Assembly (NCBI RefSeq): GCF_903166585.1
Contig: NZ_CAESCM010000003.1
Location: 62,001-126,000 of the forward strand
DNA length: 64,000 nucleotides
Source of the DNA: Pedobacter ghigonis
Lineage (GTDB): Bacteria > Bacteroidota > Bacteroidia > Sphingobacteriales > Sphingobacteriaceae
Direction of reading: 5' to 3'
Shown: in pieces, positions 54,377 through 63,098 of the stretch
How the letters are laid out: each line of letters opens with the position of its first letter
Position numbering within the stretch: position 1 is the stretch's first letter
The notes under the pieces: model-generated
Seen by the model: only the letters and a program-made list of their open reading frames with translations
Told to the model about the DNA's origin: nothing
Database searches by the model: none
Made by a program: the position numbers and the translations under genes

Positions 54377-56545
54377 TTATTTTCCTCCAGGAGGGCAGTT
54401 TTCTTTTAAAAACTTGGTGTAAGTTAACGATAAATGCTCGCTGGTTCCATCACCTTCAGAGATGCTGTGTGTACGGTTTGGATAGCTCATTAATTGAAAC
54501 ACCTTTCTGTTTTTAATTAACTCATTGATCAGCATTTCAGCATTCTGATAGTGTACGTTATCATCGCCGGTACCATGGATATATAGTAAGTTACCTTTCA
54601 GGTTTTTAGCATGTGTAACCGGTGATCCTTTCACATAGGCTTCTTTACTTGGGAAAGGTGTACCCATATAACGTTCCTGATAAACATTATCGTAGGTTAA
54701 CTGATTGCCCACTGCTGCAATGGCAATACCTGTTTTGTAAATTTCAGGATATTGGAACATCAGGTTCAGGGTAGATGAACCACCACCGCTCCAGCCCCAA
54801 ACAGCTACACGGTCTTTATCCATAAAAGTATTGGTAGCCAGTAATTTCTTGGCAGCCATAGCCTGATCGCGGATATTGATTACCCCAATATTTTTGTAAA
54901 TTCCTTTGTGCCATGCGCTTCCTTTTGGTACTGGTGCGCCTCTGTTATCCATTGAGATGTAGATGTAACCATCCTTCGCCATATCGCCGGCGTATAAAAA
55001 GTTTCTTCCTGCGCCATAAGTATCAAGTGCAGTAGCCGAAGCCGGTTCGCCATACACATAAAATACAACCGGGTATTTTTTTGATGGGTTAAAATTATCA
55101 GGCTTTTTCATCCAGCCGTCCATTTCTACGCCATCTTCGGTTGTTACTTTAAAAAACTCAACTTTATTTTTTGGTGCCTCTTGTTTTGAAAGCTGGGTGG
55201 TGATGCTGCCATCCATGGTAAACGGATTACCAGTTGTAAAATTCATCCACTCTGTAATTGGCCTAACAACAGCACTGTTATACGAATGACGGGCAAATGC
55301 AGCATTTGGAGAGATATCATAATTGTGTGTACCCGGTAATACCGAAGGGCTAACCTGCTCTAATTTACCTTTTCCATCTAATTTGGTTTTAAAAAGGTAT
55401 TTCTGCGTGGCATTTGTTGGAGAGGCCAGGAAATAAACCATGTTGTTTTTAACGTCAATTAATTTAACATCAATCACATCATAATTTCCTTTGGTAACCA
55501 GGGTTTCTTTTTTGCCATCCAAACTGATCCTGTACAAATGGTTCCAGCCGTCTTTATCAGATACGATAGTAAACTCTTTATTGTCGTTTAACCATTTCCA
55601 CTCGTCTTGTGCATCAATCCAGGCTTTGGCTTTTTCGGTATAAACGGCTTTTGCGGTACCAGAAGCGGCATCGCAGATAAATACTATACTTTCGTTCTGC
55701 TCGCGGTTAAGTTGCTGTAAAATTACATTGTTGCTGTTGGGCACCCATTGCATACGTGGAATATAGTGCTGAACATTATCGCCCGGTACATTTAACCAGT
55801 TGGTTTTAGCGGTATTGATATCAACTATCCCAACTTTACAGGCCGATGGATTTTCGCCAACTTTAGGGTATTCAACCGGGATGGTATAAGGGTAAATCGA
55901 ATCGGTATTATTGATCATCAAAAAGTTTTTGATCTTAGTAGCGTCGAGCTGCCAGTAAGCAATCGATTTTCCATCCGGGCTCCACCTGAAACCATCGCGG
56001 CAATCGAATTCTTCTTCGTAAACCCAGTCGAAAGTACCGTTAATCATGCGATCGGTACCATCCGTAGTTAAGGCTTTCGCACCGGTACCATCGGCATTTT
56101 CTACATATAAATTGTGTTTGCTAACGTAGGCTACTTTACTGCCATCGGGCGATAATTTGGCAAACATTAAAGAAGATGCCGGCCTGTCTTTTCCAATTTG
56201 TACAATCTTATTGGCTGTTAAATCGGCCAGCCAGTAATCGCCACGTGTATCGTAGCGCCAAACTTTTTTGCTATTGGTATAAATTAATGCTTTTGTACCA
56301 TCGTCTGATAACTGAAAGCTTCTTACAGCAATAGCATCGTTATTACCTGCCGGCGTTAATAAGGCTCTTGAAATAATTGTTTTTCTGTCGCTTTTAGGAA
56401 GGGTTATGGAAATAATTTCTCCTCCGGCGATCTGATAGTAGGAATTACCATCCTTTGCCCAGTTAATGTTTTGGGCACTTACATCAATTACAGCACATAT
56501 TGCAATGCAGGTAACTGATAATCTGAGTAATAGTTTTTTAATCAT
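54377..56545 (-). CDS. Dipeptidyl-peptidase IV-like S9 family peptidase
   Basis: A 722-aa exported serine peptidase. The signal peptide (MIKKLLLRLSVTCIAICAVI to VSAQ) precedes an eight-bladed beta-propeller (about 40-470; DWVYEEEFDCRDGFRWSPDG includes the Glu pair that binds the substrate amino terminus). The alpha/beta hydrolase domain has the catalytic Ser in VWGWSGGGSS, the Asp in HGTGDDNVHYQN and the His in NRTHSISEG. It removes N-terminal X-Pro/X-Ala dipeptides from peptides in the periplasm. It is monocistronic. Confidence 0.94.
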   Translation of the reverse strand: MIKKLLLRLSVTCIAICAVIDVSAQNINWAKDGNSYYQIAGGEIISITLPKSDRKTIISRALLTPAGNNDAIAVRSFQLSDDGTKALIYTNSKKVWRYDTRGDYWLADLTANKIVQIGKDRPASSLMFAKLSPDGSKVAYVSKHNLYVENADGTGAKALTTDGTDRMINGTFDWVYEEEFDCRDGFRWSPDGKSIAYWQLDATKIKNFLMINNTDSIYPYTIPVEYPKVGENPSACKVGIVDINTAKTNWLNVPGDNVQHYIPRMQWVPNSNNVILQQLNREQNESIVFICDAASGTAKAVYTEKAKAWIDAQDEWKWLNDNKEFTIVSDKDGWNHLYRISLDGKKETLVTKGNYDVIDVKLIDVKNNMVYFLASPTNATQKYLFKTKLDGKGKLEQVSPSVLPGTHNYDISPNAAFARHSYNSAVVRPITEWMNFTTGNPFTMDGSITTQLSKQEAPKNKVEFFKVTTEDGVEMDGWMKKPDNFNPSKKYPVVFYVYGEPASATALDTYGAGRNFLYAGDMAKDGYIYISMDNRGAPVPKGSAWHKGIYKNIGVINIRDQAMAAKKLLATNTFMDKDRVAVWGWSGGGSSTLNLMFQYPEIYKTGIAIAAVGNQLTYDNVYQERYMGTPFPSKEAYVKGSPVTHAKNLKGNLLYIHGTGDDNVHYQNAEMLINELIKNRKVFQLMSYPNRTHSISEGDGTSEHLSLTYTKFLKENCPPGGK

Positions 56546-56566
56546 ATAAAGTTAGGTCATAAAAAA

Positions 56567-56620
56567 AGCTTTTTAACTTTTGGGCTAATTTAAATAAAAA
56601 GCCGTCAGTTAAAAAGCTAT
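56567..56620. repeat. Inverted repeat between two exported-protein genes
   Basis: agctttttaac near 56569 is complementary to gttaaaaagct near 56608, enclosing a nested ggct/agcc pair. It precedes the S9 peptidase gene and follows the DUF4412-like gene on the minus strand, so it may terminate the latter. Coordinates are approximate. Confidence 0.5.
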
Positions 56621-56641
56621 TAATTAGCTGTAAATGGTTAA

Positions 56642-57325
56642 TTATTCACCACCACCTTGCATTTTTGCTAAATCTTCCATTGTAACTACTTCGTATCCGG
56701 TTGGAACTTCTTTCGAAATTGGGCCAACTTTACCTTCTGCTATCGATTTTAAAGTAGTAGTAGTTTCGATACCTCTTTGAACCAAGGTGTATTTTACCGG
56801 GAAAGCTGCTAAACCAGGGAAATAGTTTTGAGCACCTACATTTGGTAATTCTACATCTTTAGTTGCCCAAAGCTCGTGTGAAGCACCTTTATCATCTTTG
56901 TAAGTGTATTTCTCTGCGTTAAAGCCACCTACAGTTTGTTTTTCGCCTGTAGCTTTGAAATCAGAAAACTTTGGCAATCCGCCCATTGCTTTTTCGATAT
57001 CTTCTTTTGATTGTTTAACCGCGAATTGTTTTTGGGCAATTGGCACATCGATTAAAAGTAAACCCGTTTTATCGTTGTTGTCTGATACAATTCCAATTAA
57101 AGCCGGACCTTGCTCCATTTCAATTTTAGTTAAACCATTGTTGAATTTAACTTTCAGTTCTGCAGGTGGTTCTTGCCCGCCCATAGCCGATTTTTGTTCT
57201 TCAGTTAATTTGTATACCAAGCCGTAAGTAAGGGTACCTTCGGTCATTTTCTTTTGCGCATGAGCAATTACAGCACTACCTACTAAGATTAAAGCTACAA
57301 CGCTTGTTTTGATTGATTTGAACAT
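56642..57325 (-). CDS. Secreted protein, DUF4412-like
   Basis: A 227-aa periplasmic or outer-membrane-associated protein with signal peptide MFKSIKTSVVALILVGSAVI (cleavage near AHAQ). The mature domain has alternating strands with KTGLLLIDVPIAQKQFAVKQ and TVGGFNAEKYTYKDDKGASH-ELWATKDV. This resembles the DUF4412-type pattern in which a conserved Tyr/Trp pair follows GY/F-x-A-x-K-Y. No catalytic residues stand out. It lies 97 bp upstream of the peptidase gene. The family call is tentative. Confidence 0.6.
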   Translation of the reverse strand: MFKSIKTSVVALILVGSAVIAHAQKKMTEGTLTYGLVYKLTEEQKSAMGGQEPPAELKVKFNNGLTKIEMEQGPALIGIVSDNNDKTGLLLIDVPIAQKQFAVKQSKEDIEKAMGGLPKFSDFKATGEKQTVGGFNAEKYTYKDDKGASHELWATKDVELPNVGAQNYFPGLAAFPVKYTLVQRGIETTTTLKSIAEGKVGPISKEVPTGYEVVTMEDLAKMQGGGE

Positions 57326-57347
57326 GTTTTTATTTCAGTTTAGTTTT

Positions 57348-58124
57348 TTACCAGTTAATTTTTTCTTTTTTTAGAAATGAAGCAATTCCTTTTTTAAAAT
57401 CTTCACTTTCTCTAACCCGGGCATTGATTTGAACAGCAGTTTCCAGGCTTTTTTCCAATAAAGGGTTATTTGTTTGACTAATAAGTTGTTTGGTAATCAT
57501 TAATGAATTTCCAGAACTTTCGTTACACAAACTTAATGCAAAATCTTTTACTTTTTGATGAATATCTGTTGAATTTGTTACAAAGTTGATCAAATTATAT
57601 TTCTGTGCCTGCTCTGCAGAAAAGGTTTTTCCGGTAAGCAGAATTTCCTTGGCAATGCTTTCGCTAACCTTCTGTTTTAAAAAGCAAGAAACAATCGCCG
57701 GCACAAAGCCAATTTTAACTTCAGTGTAACCAAAATTGCTTTCAGGAGTGGCAAAAATAATGTCGCAGATGGTAGCCAAACCACAGCCTCCGGCAATGGC
57801 GTGCCCCTCAACCTGCGCAATAACCACTTTTGGCAAATAATAAATGGTGGTGAAAAGCTTTTTCAGGTTGTTAGAATCGGCTACATTCTCTTCAAAAGTA
57901 TTGTGCTGTAGCTGCTGAAGATATTCTAAATCGGCACCAGCGCTAAACGAACTGCCGTTTGCGTTTAAAATTACCACTTTAACCAAATCATCTTCTGATG
58001 CTTTTATAAAGGCTGAAGTAAGTTCGCCGATGAGCTGTGGGTTTAAGGCATTTCTTTTTTCAGGCCTGTTGATCGTAATTGTTGCAATTCTTTCGGCAAC
58101 ATGGTACAAAACCAGATTTTCCAT
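57348..58124 (-). CDS. Enoyl-CoA hydratase/isomerase family protein
   Basis: A 258-aa crotonase-fold enzyme. INRPEKRNALNPQLIGEL opens the fold, SSFSAGADLEYLQQL supplies the first oxyanion-hole strand, and VEGHAIAGGCGLATICDIIF the second. NFGYTEVKIGFVPAIVSCFL contains the Glu position used by hydratases; the second acidic catalytic residue is less clear, so hydratase versus isomerase is open. It begins one base after comEC ends (58126), suggesting co-transcription, although the pathways are unrelated. Confidence 0.88.
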   Translation of the reverse strand: MENLVLYHVAERIATITINRPEKRNALNPQLIGELTSAFIKASEDDLVKVVILNANGSSFSAGADLEYLQQLQHNTFEENVADSNNLKKLFTTIYYLPKVVIAQVEGHAIAGGCGLATICDIIFATPESNFGYTEVKIGFVPAIVSCFLKQKVSESIAKEILLTGKTFSAEQAQKYNLINFVTNSTDIHQKVKDFALSLCNESSGNSLMITKQLISQTNNPLLEKSLETAVQINARVRESEDFKKGIASFLKKEKINW

Positions 58125-58125
58125 G

Positions 58126-60201
58126 TTATTGGGTTAGTTGTATCAAATATGCTTTATTTTTCTTTAAAACATAGGCATCTTTTCTGTTTTTCTGTAATTG
58201 TTTGATCCGATAATCCTTATTGGTTGCATCGATTAATAAGGTTTTAAACTGGATATCCAGAGGGATGCTGTTTAAATCGAACTTACTGTTCGCAGTAAGC
58301 CAGATGGCAGAAAAAGAACCCGAACCTCTCAATTGCCTATGGTTTAGTTGGTTGTCTATCAGTAGGATTTTGTGCTGATAAAATACAATCTGTTCATCCT
58401 TTAGGATGAAATGGTTGAGAAGGGTATCTTTTTTTAAATTAACGAAGCGGATGCGATTAATTTGCATCGACATCAGGGCAGGTTTAATGAAAAAACCATA
58501 GCTTTTGTCTGTTTCTTTTAAATCGGTAACGAGGATGGTTTCCTTTCCCCGCGTAAAAGCAGCCGCATAGTTTTTTCTTAATGAAAAGAAGAGAATATGA
58601 TGTTGTTGTGAAGCTGTTAAGCTGTCATGAGCGACGAGTGATTGATAACAGACAAAAAGAGATAAGGAGGAAAAGATAAACCTTTTATTGAATTTAGCGA
58701 GACCATAAATGAATAAACACAAACTAAAGCTCAGCACTATAAATTCAGGTAAAGTAATGTAAATGGAAGAAAAAGTTGCAAAAGGCAGATTGGCTATCCA
58801 CTTTAGCACTGAATTGGTGAGATTGATTAACCATTCGAACACAGGAGCTAAAAAACTGAGCCCCGGAATTAGTACAGCAATCCCCAAATACATCATCAAT
58901 ACCAGCGGCAGCGTAATAAAAAGATTTCCAAAGAGGAAATAAAGTGGAAACTGGTGGAAGTAATAGATGCTTAAAGGGAAAGTAGCAATTTGTGCGGCCA
59001 ACGACATGGCTATAAAATTCCACAAGTTATCAAGCCATTTATTTTCTACATAAAGCAGGTTATATACTTTTGGCTGTAAATAAAATAGTCCGAACACAGC
59101 TAAATAGGAGAGCTGAAAACCAACATCCCAAATAGAGAAAGGATTATAAATTAGCTGGCAAAAGGCCGAGAAAGCCAAAATGTTATAGTTGTTTGTGTTT
59201 TTGGATAATGTTTTAGCGGTGATGAACACGCTGATCATAATTGCCGATCGGACTACAGAAGGAGATAAGCCTGTGATTAAAGCATAGCCCCATATTAAGC
59301 CGCAAATTAAAAGGAGTTTAGTGATTTTTAACCTTCGGTTGCGATTCAGGATCTGAAATATAAAATCCAAAACCACATAAATAATGGCTACATGCGCTCC
59401 CGAAACTGAAAGCGCATGTAAGGTGCCTGTGTTGGCGTAAGCCGCTAGTGTTTCCTGGCTTAAATCGGCACGGTAACCCAAAATCAAGGTCGATGCCACC
59501 GCAAAAGCCTCATCGCTTTTAATCAGCCTTCTAAACTTTTGTATTTGTTCCTCTCTTAAAGTTAGTGCAGATTTAATAATGAAATTGCCGCTATTCTTAT
59601 TGGTTTTAATAATCTGACCTTGCTGTACAAATGTTTGCTGGTAAATATGCTGCGTGGCCAACCACGACCTGAAATTAAATTCAGCCGGATTATACGGAGG
59701 ATCAATTGCTGCAAATTGAGCAGGTACGATAATTTCGTCTCCATATTTTAGTTGTACAGGCGCTAAACTATCAAGTCTTAAAGCAACGAGCAACCTCCCC
59801 GATAATTTAAACTGCTTACCGTTTGAGTAACCCGCTATAACCTTAGCTTTAAATCGTAAGATGTTGTGGTTTTGCTGAGGTTCGTCATTTACCCAAATTT
59901 TTAACTGTTTGCAATGTTCGTTTGTGAAATGGCTCTTGTTAAGTCTTTCGTTGTTTAGCAGGCTGACAGAAGCTCCCAGAAAGAAAATCAGCAACAAAAC
60001 TAAAACCCCAACGATTCCTTTAAAACGGTAAACATTTAGTCTTTGATAGTTTAAATTTACGGCCAGTATGCCTAATACCAGTAACAGCGTTGCCGTTGTT
60101 GTAAAATACAGGCAAGGGCGGTAAGGCAAAAAATAAAATAGCCCAATCCCAATAATTAGGGGACATAAAATCCTTACAAAAACATATTCAGCTTTAAACA
60201 T
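58126..60201 (-). CDS. comEC: ComEC/Rec2 DNA-uptake channel protein
   Basis: A 691-aa polytopic membrane protein. An N-terminal DUF4131-like region (about 25-195) has DPPYNPAEFNFRSWLATQHI. The Competence domain (about 220-500) has TGTLHALSVSGAHVAIIYVV and ITGLSPSVVRSAIMISVFIT. The C-terminal soluble part (about 505-691) is short and lacks the metallo-beta-lactamase HxHxDH motif of full ComEC. It would pass single-stranded DNA across the inner membrane in natural transformation. The frame is intact. The gene upstream (60204-62264) is a pseudogene on the same strand. Confidence 0.9.
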   Translation of the reverse strand: MFKAEYVFVRILCPLIIGIGLFYFLPYRPCLYFTTTATLLLVLGILAVNLNYQRLNVYRFKGIVGVLVLLLIFFLGASVSLLNNERLNKSHFTNEHCKQLKIWVNDEPQQNHNILRFKAKVIAGYSNGKQFKLSGRLLVALRLDSLAPVQLKYGDEIIVPAQFAAIDPPYNPAEFNFRSWLATQHIYQQTFVQQGQIIKTNKNSGNFIIKSALTLREEQIQKFRRLIKSDEAFAVASTLILGYRADLSQETLAAYANTGTLHALSVSGAHVAIIYVVLDFIFQILNRNRRLKITKLLLICGLIWGYALITGLSPSVVRSAIMISVFITAKTLSKNTNNYNILAFSAFCQLIYNPFSIWDVGFQLSYLAVFGLFYLQPKVYNLLYVENKWLDNLWNFIAMSLAAQIATFPLSIYYFHQFPLYFLFGNLFITLPLVLMMYLGIAVLIPGLSFLAPVFEWLINLTNSVLKWIANLPFATFSSIYITLPEFIVLSFSLCLFIYGLAKFNKRFIFSSLSLFVCYQSLVAHDSLTASQQHHILFFSLRKNYAAAFTRGKETILVTDLKETDKSYGFFIKPALMSMQINRIRFVNLKKDTLLNHFILKDEQIVFYQHKILLIDNQLNHRQLRGSGSFSAIWLTANSKFDLNSIPLDIQFKTLLIDATNKDYRIKQLQKNRKDAYVLKKNKAYLIQLTQ

Positions 60202-60203
60202 GC

Positions 60204-62264
60204 TTAGAACTGGTAGCGGATCTGAACCTTGGCTTCCGATTTTTTATTGCCTTTTATTTCATCCAGATAAGTACCTACAGTTTCTGTACCCGGGTAAAAG
60301 AATACAGCATATCTTAGCCATATATTCAACTTTTTAGCTAGATTGTACTTGAGGTTTAGATAGCTTCTAAAACCCTTTCCGTTGTACATTCCAAACGAAA
60401 AACTATATAATACGTCATCTTCATAAACATAGATACGGCTATTATAAGTTGGCGTATTAAAATAGGCTAGCCTAATGTTGCCCGTTAGCTTCGAAAACAT
60501 AGGCGAATAATCAACATCCTGATAAACCATATAACCAAATTCTCTTTTGCCACTGCCTTTTTTGTACTGTGCTACTTCTGCGCGGTTTTGTATCGTCCAT
60601 TTTTTATTCAGCTGTCAGCTAAGTTCAAGCCGGTACCCAGCTTTCTTTACATCATCTAAAAACTTAACCGGAACATTCAGATCGGTATTCTGCTGTTTAT
60701 TTTCGGTTTTAAACCGGGCTAAAACTTTAAAGGTTTTGCTGGGGGTGTAAACGGCCTGCCCAAGAATTTCGTAACCTTTAGAAGGAGCATCAACGCGGTA
60801 TTTGAACCAGGGGAATTTAAAATAATCGCCATACAAAGAAAACGACCAATGTTTATTTGGGATAATATTCAAGCCAGCATATAATCCTCTTTTATTTACT
60901 GCCTCTGTCGACTCGGATACGCCCTGATTAAAAAAGTTATGGTAATTTTTACTGTAATTGCGGTAGGTTACTGCTGCTGAAACAGAGTGAGATAAACTAA
61001 TCAGCACTCCGTTTATGGCCGCAATTCCACCATTTAATGCTTTTCCTAGCTCACCATACCAATACATGTTCTTTATAGTGTGATTGTAAAAGAGCCCCAG
61101 GTTGGTTAATTTATTGCCCGTAAAGCTGTATTTATCGTAAAGCGCTGTTTGGGTGATAAAACTGTTATCGTACCGACTTTGATAAGCAATGGCACCTGCA
61201 CCAAACTCGTTTTTAGTGTACTGTAGGCTAGACCATAAACACGCTGTGTTAAACTGCCTTTATTTTTAATCTCTGTTGGCGTGCGGTGCAAGCCTGTCTG
61301 ATTGATAGTAGACTGCACAAGATCGCCTGCCTTATCTGCTTTTTGGCTCGCATCTAAATGCCTGATAGAAACAAAAGGAGTGAGGTCGAAATGTTGGTAC
61401 AGATTAATGGTTGCTGCTGCTCCTCTGAAAACAGATTAATGGTTGCTGCTGCTCCTCTGAAAAATGAATATTCATTGGTTGAGGTGTATGGTCTCAAACC
61501 CAGGTCCTTTTTAGCAACGCTGGTTACATCAGGACCTTTGTCAAAAGAAAATCCCGACCATAAGGTTAATCCCTGACCAAATTGTAAAGTATAATCACCT
61601 GCCACCAGTTTTTTACCTTTCCCAGTTTGAATAGCGCAACATTGGTCGAAAAGAAATCGAAAGGTTTATCTATAAATTTTTCACCCGCATCTTTATCTAA
61701 TGTTAAGGCCGCCGAAATTATAGAAGCATAGTTATACCGGTACCGCGTTTGAAAACGTTCAGGTGAACCTAAATAGCGGTTTCCAGGCAAATCGGTAAAA
61801 CCCTTTTGTTTTTCTAAGGTTTGGGCATAGCGCATTATAATATCGTGCTCACCAGCATTAATAAGATTTTTTAATTTCAATCCACCATATTCTGCTATGT
61901 TGCTTACAGTAACAAATGGAATAAGATTTTCTACAGTTTTAACATCAAAGCCATCAATGCTTTGTAATTCATGCACGTCCAGCAATTTGCCATTCTCTTT
62001 GGTGTAGGCAAAGAAATTGCTGATTTGAAGCGGTGAAATAAAAACCAGCGTTTTTAATTCTTCAACCGTGGTGTTATTTAAATTAATGGGGTGCTTTCGG
62101 TATCTGGTTAATACTTCTACCAGTTCAGTTATGTCGTAATCATCAGGAAGGTTTTCGGCAACGCTTTCTACGATATCGCGTATAGTTACTTCTTGTTCTG
62201 TTGTTTGTGCATTTGCAATAAATCCGATCATCACAAATAGCATGCTTAAAATTTGAGCGCGCAT
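60204..62264 (-). pseudogene. Helix-hairpin-helix/beta-barrel protein, inactivated by four lesions
   Basis: The 2061-bp remnant would encode about 685 aa. A signal peptide (MRAQILSMLFVMIGFIANAQ) and ComEA-like helix-hairpin-helix repeats (INLNNTTVEELKTLVFISPL, LLDVHELQSIDGFD) precede a long beta-rich C-terminal part. Reading from 62264: a missing A in the poly-T run 61609-61614; a 32-bp tandem duplication (61399-61430 and 61431-61462); a missing base near 61230; and an in-frame TGA at 60615-60617. Removing or repairing each restores a continuous protein. Such genes often precede comEC in Sphingobacteriaceae. Confidence 0.88.
61399..61462. repeat. 32-bp tandem duplication inside the pseudogene
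   Basis: acagattaatggttgctgct and its remaining 12 bases occur twice back to back (61399-61430, 61431-61462). 32 is not a multiple of three, so the duplication breaks the reading frame on the minus strand. With one copy removed the protein reads RGAAATINLYQHFDLTPFVS. Confidence 0.9.
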
Positions 62265-62290
62265 AATAGATTGTTTTTCAGTAAAATGAA

Positions 62291-62518
62291 TTAGATGAGG
62301 TAATGGAAGTTCGGATGATTTTTGCAGTTGTGACTAAAGCCAACATCGCACTCGTACAGGGTACAGTGGAAATAATTTATTGAATTGACACGGAAAGTCA
62401 ATTTGATGGAAATAACTGTTTGATTGCGATTGAAGAACGCTAAGAGATTATGCAAATAGCCTTGAGCAGCTATACAGCGGGTAAAAAGGAGAAACAACAA
62501 AAAATACCATATTTTCAT
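62291..62518 (-). CDS. Possible short exported protein or gene remnant
   Basis: A 75-aa ORF starting MKIWYFLLFLLFTRCIAAQG, a good signal peptide, followed by about 55 residues without recognisable features. It sits directly upstream of the comEC-linked pseudogene on the same strand. It may be a decayed gene. The rest of the 382-bp gap (62265-62646) shows nothing else. Confidence 0.3.
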   Translation of the reverse strand: MKIWYFLLFLLFTRCIAAQGYLHNLLAFFNRNQTVISIKLTFRVNSINYFHCTLYECDVGFSHNCKNHPNFHYLI

Positions 62519-62646
62519 AAGCGAGCGTTAATCGGTTAAAGAAAACAGGGGTGATTTTTTGTTCTGTAGAACTAATATAGAAAAAATATTTTTAAAACTA
62601 CAAGGTGTGTAATTTTAAAAATACTTATAGCTAAGGCAGTCGTCGT

Positions 62647-62982
62647 TTAAAGTTCCTGCGAGAGGTTAACCAGAAAGCCTTTCAGTTTCTCCAGAGAATC
62701 AATAATTTTCTGATTTTCTTTTACATCAGATTTATTGTTTTTCAGGTAATCTTTAGCGCCCTTTAAAGTGAAGCCTTTTTCATCAACAAGATTGAAGATA
62801 ATTTTCAGGTTTTCTATGTCTTCGGGAGTGAAAAGGCGGTTACCTTTTTTGTTTTTCTTAGGTTGAAGGATATCGAATTCTTTTTCGTAAAAACGAATCT
62901 GCGAAGCGTTTACATTAAACATTTCAGTCACTTCGCCCATGGTATAATACATTTTATTAATGTCTCTTTCTTTATACGGCAT
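62647..62982 (-). CDS. MerR-family transcriptional regulator
   Basis: A 111-aa protein. The MerR winged-helix domain (about 12-80) has YYTMGEVTEMFNVNASQIRF, YEKEFDILQPKKNKKGNRLF and FTPEDIENLKIIFNLVDEKG. It ends with a short coiled-coil for dimerisation (about 85-111) and lacks a C-terminal effector domain, so it probably uses promoter distortion without a metal ligand. It is divergent from alaS, 116 bp away, with the alaS promoter between them. Confidence 0.88.
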   Translation of the reverse strand: MPYKERDINKMYYTMGEVTEMFNVNASQIRFYEKEFDILQPKKNKKGNRLFTPEDIENLKIIFNLVDEKGFTLKGAKDYLKNNKSDVKENQKIIDSLEKLKGFLVNLSQEL

Positions 62983-63070
62983 ATTTTGAGCTTGATTATG
63001 AGTGTTTTATATCGATTAATTAAAGTATTCAAATGTAGCTCGATTTTTCCTTAATAACGCAATAAAATTT

Positions 63071-63078
63071 TAATTTTG
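63071..63078 (+). promoter_or_regulatory. Bacteroidota -7 box for alaS
   Basis: TAATTTTG fits TANNTTTG and lies 20 bp before the alaS ATG. A T-rich stretch at 63043-63048 could be a weak -33. It is in the alaS-merR divergent spacer. Confidence 0.4.
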
Positions 63079-63098
63079 TTCCCTCCAATAATATTGAA

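Noticed and set aside
61358..61576. 72-aa plus-strand ORF within the pseudogene
   Set aside because: It is the antisense shadow of the helix-hairpin-helix pseudogene and is lengthened by the 32-bp duplication.
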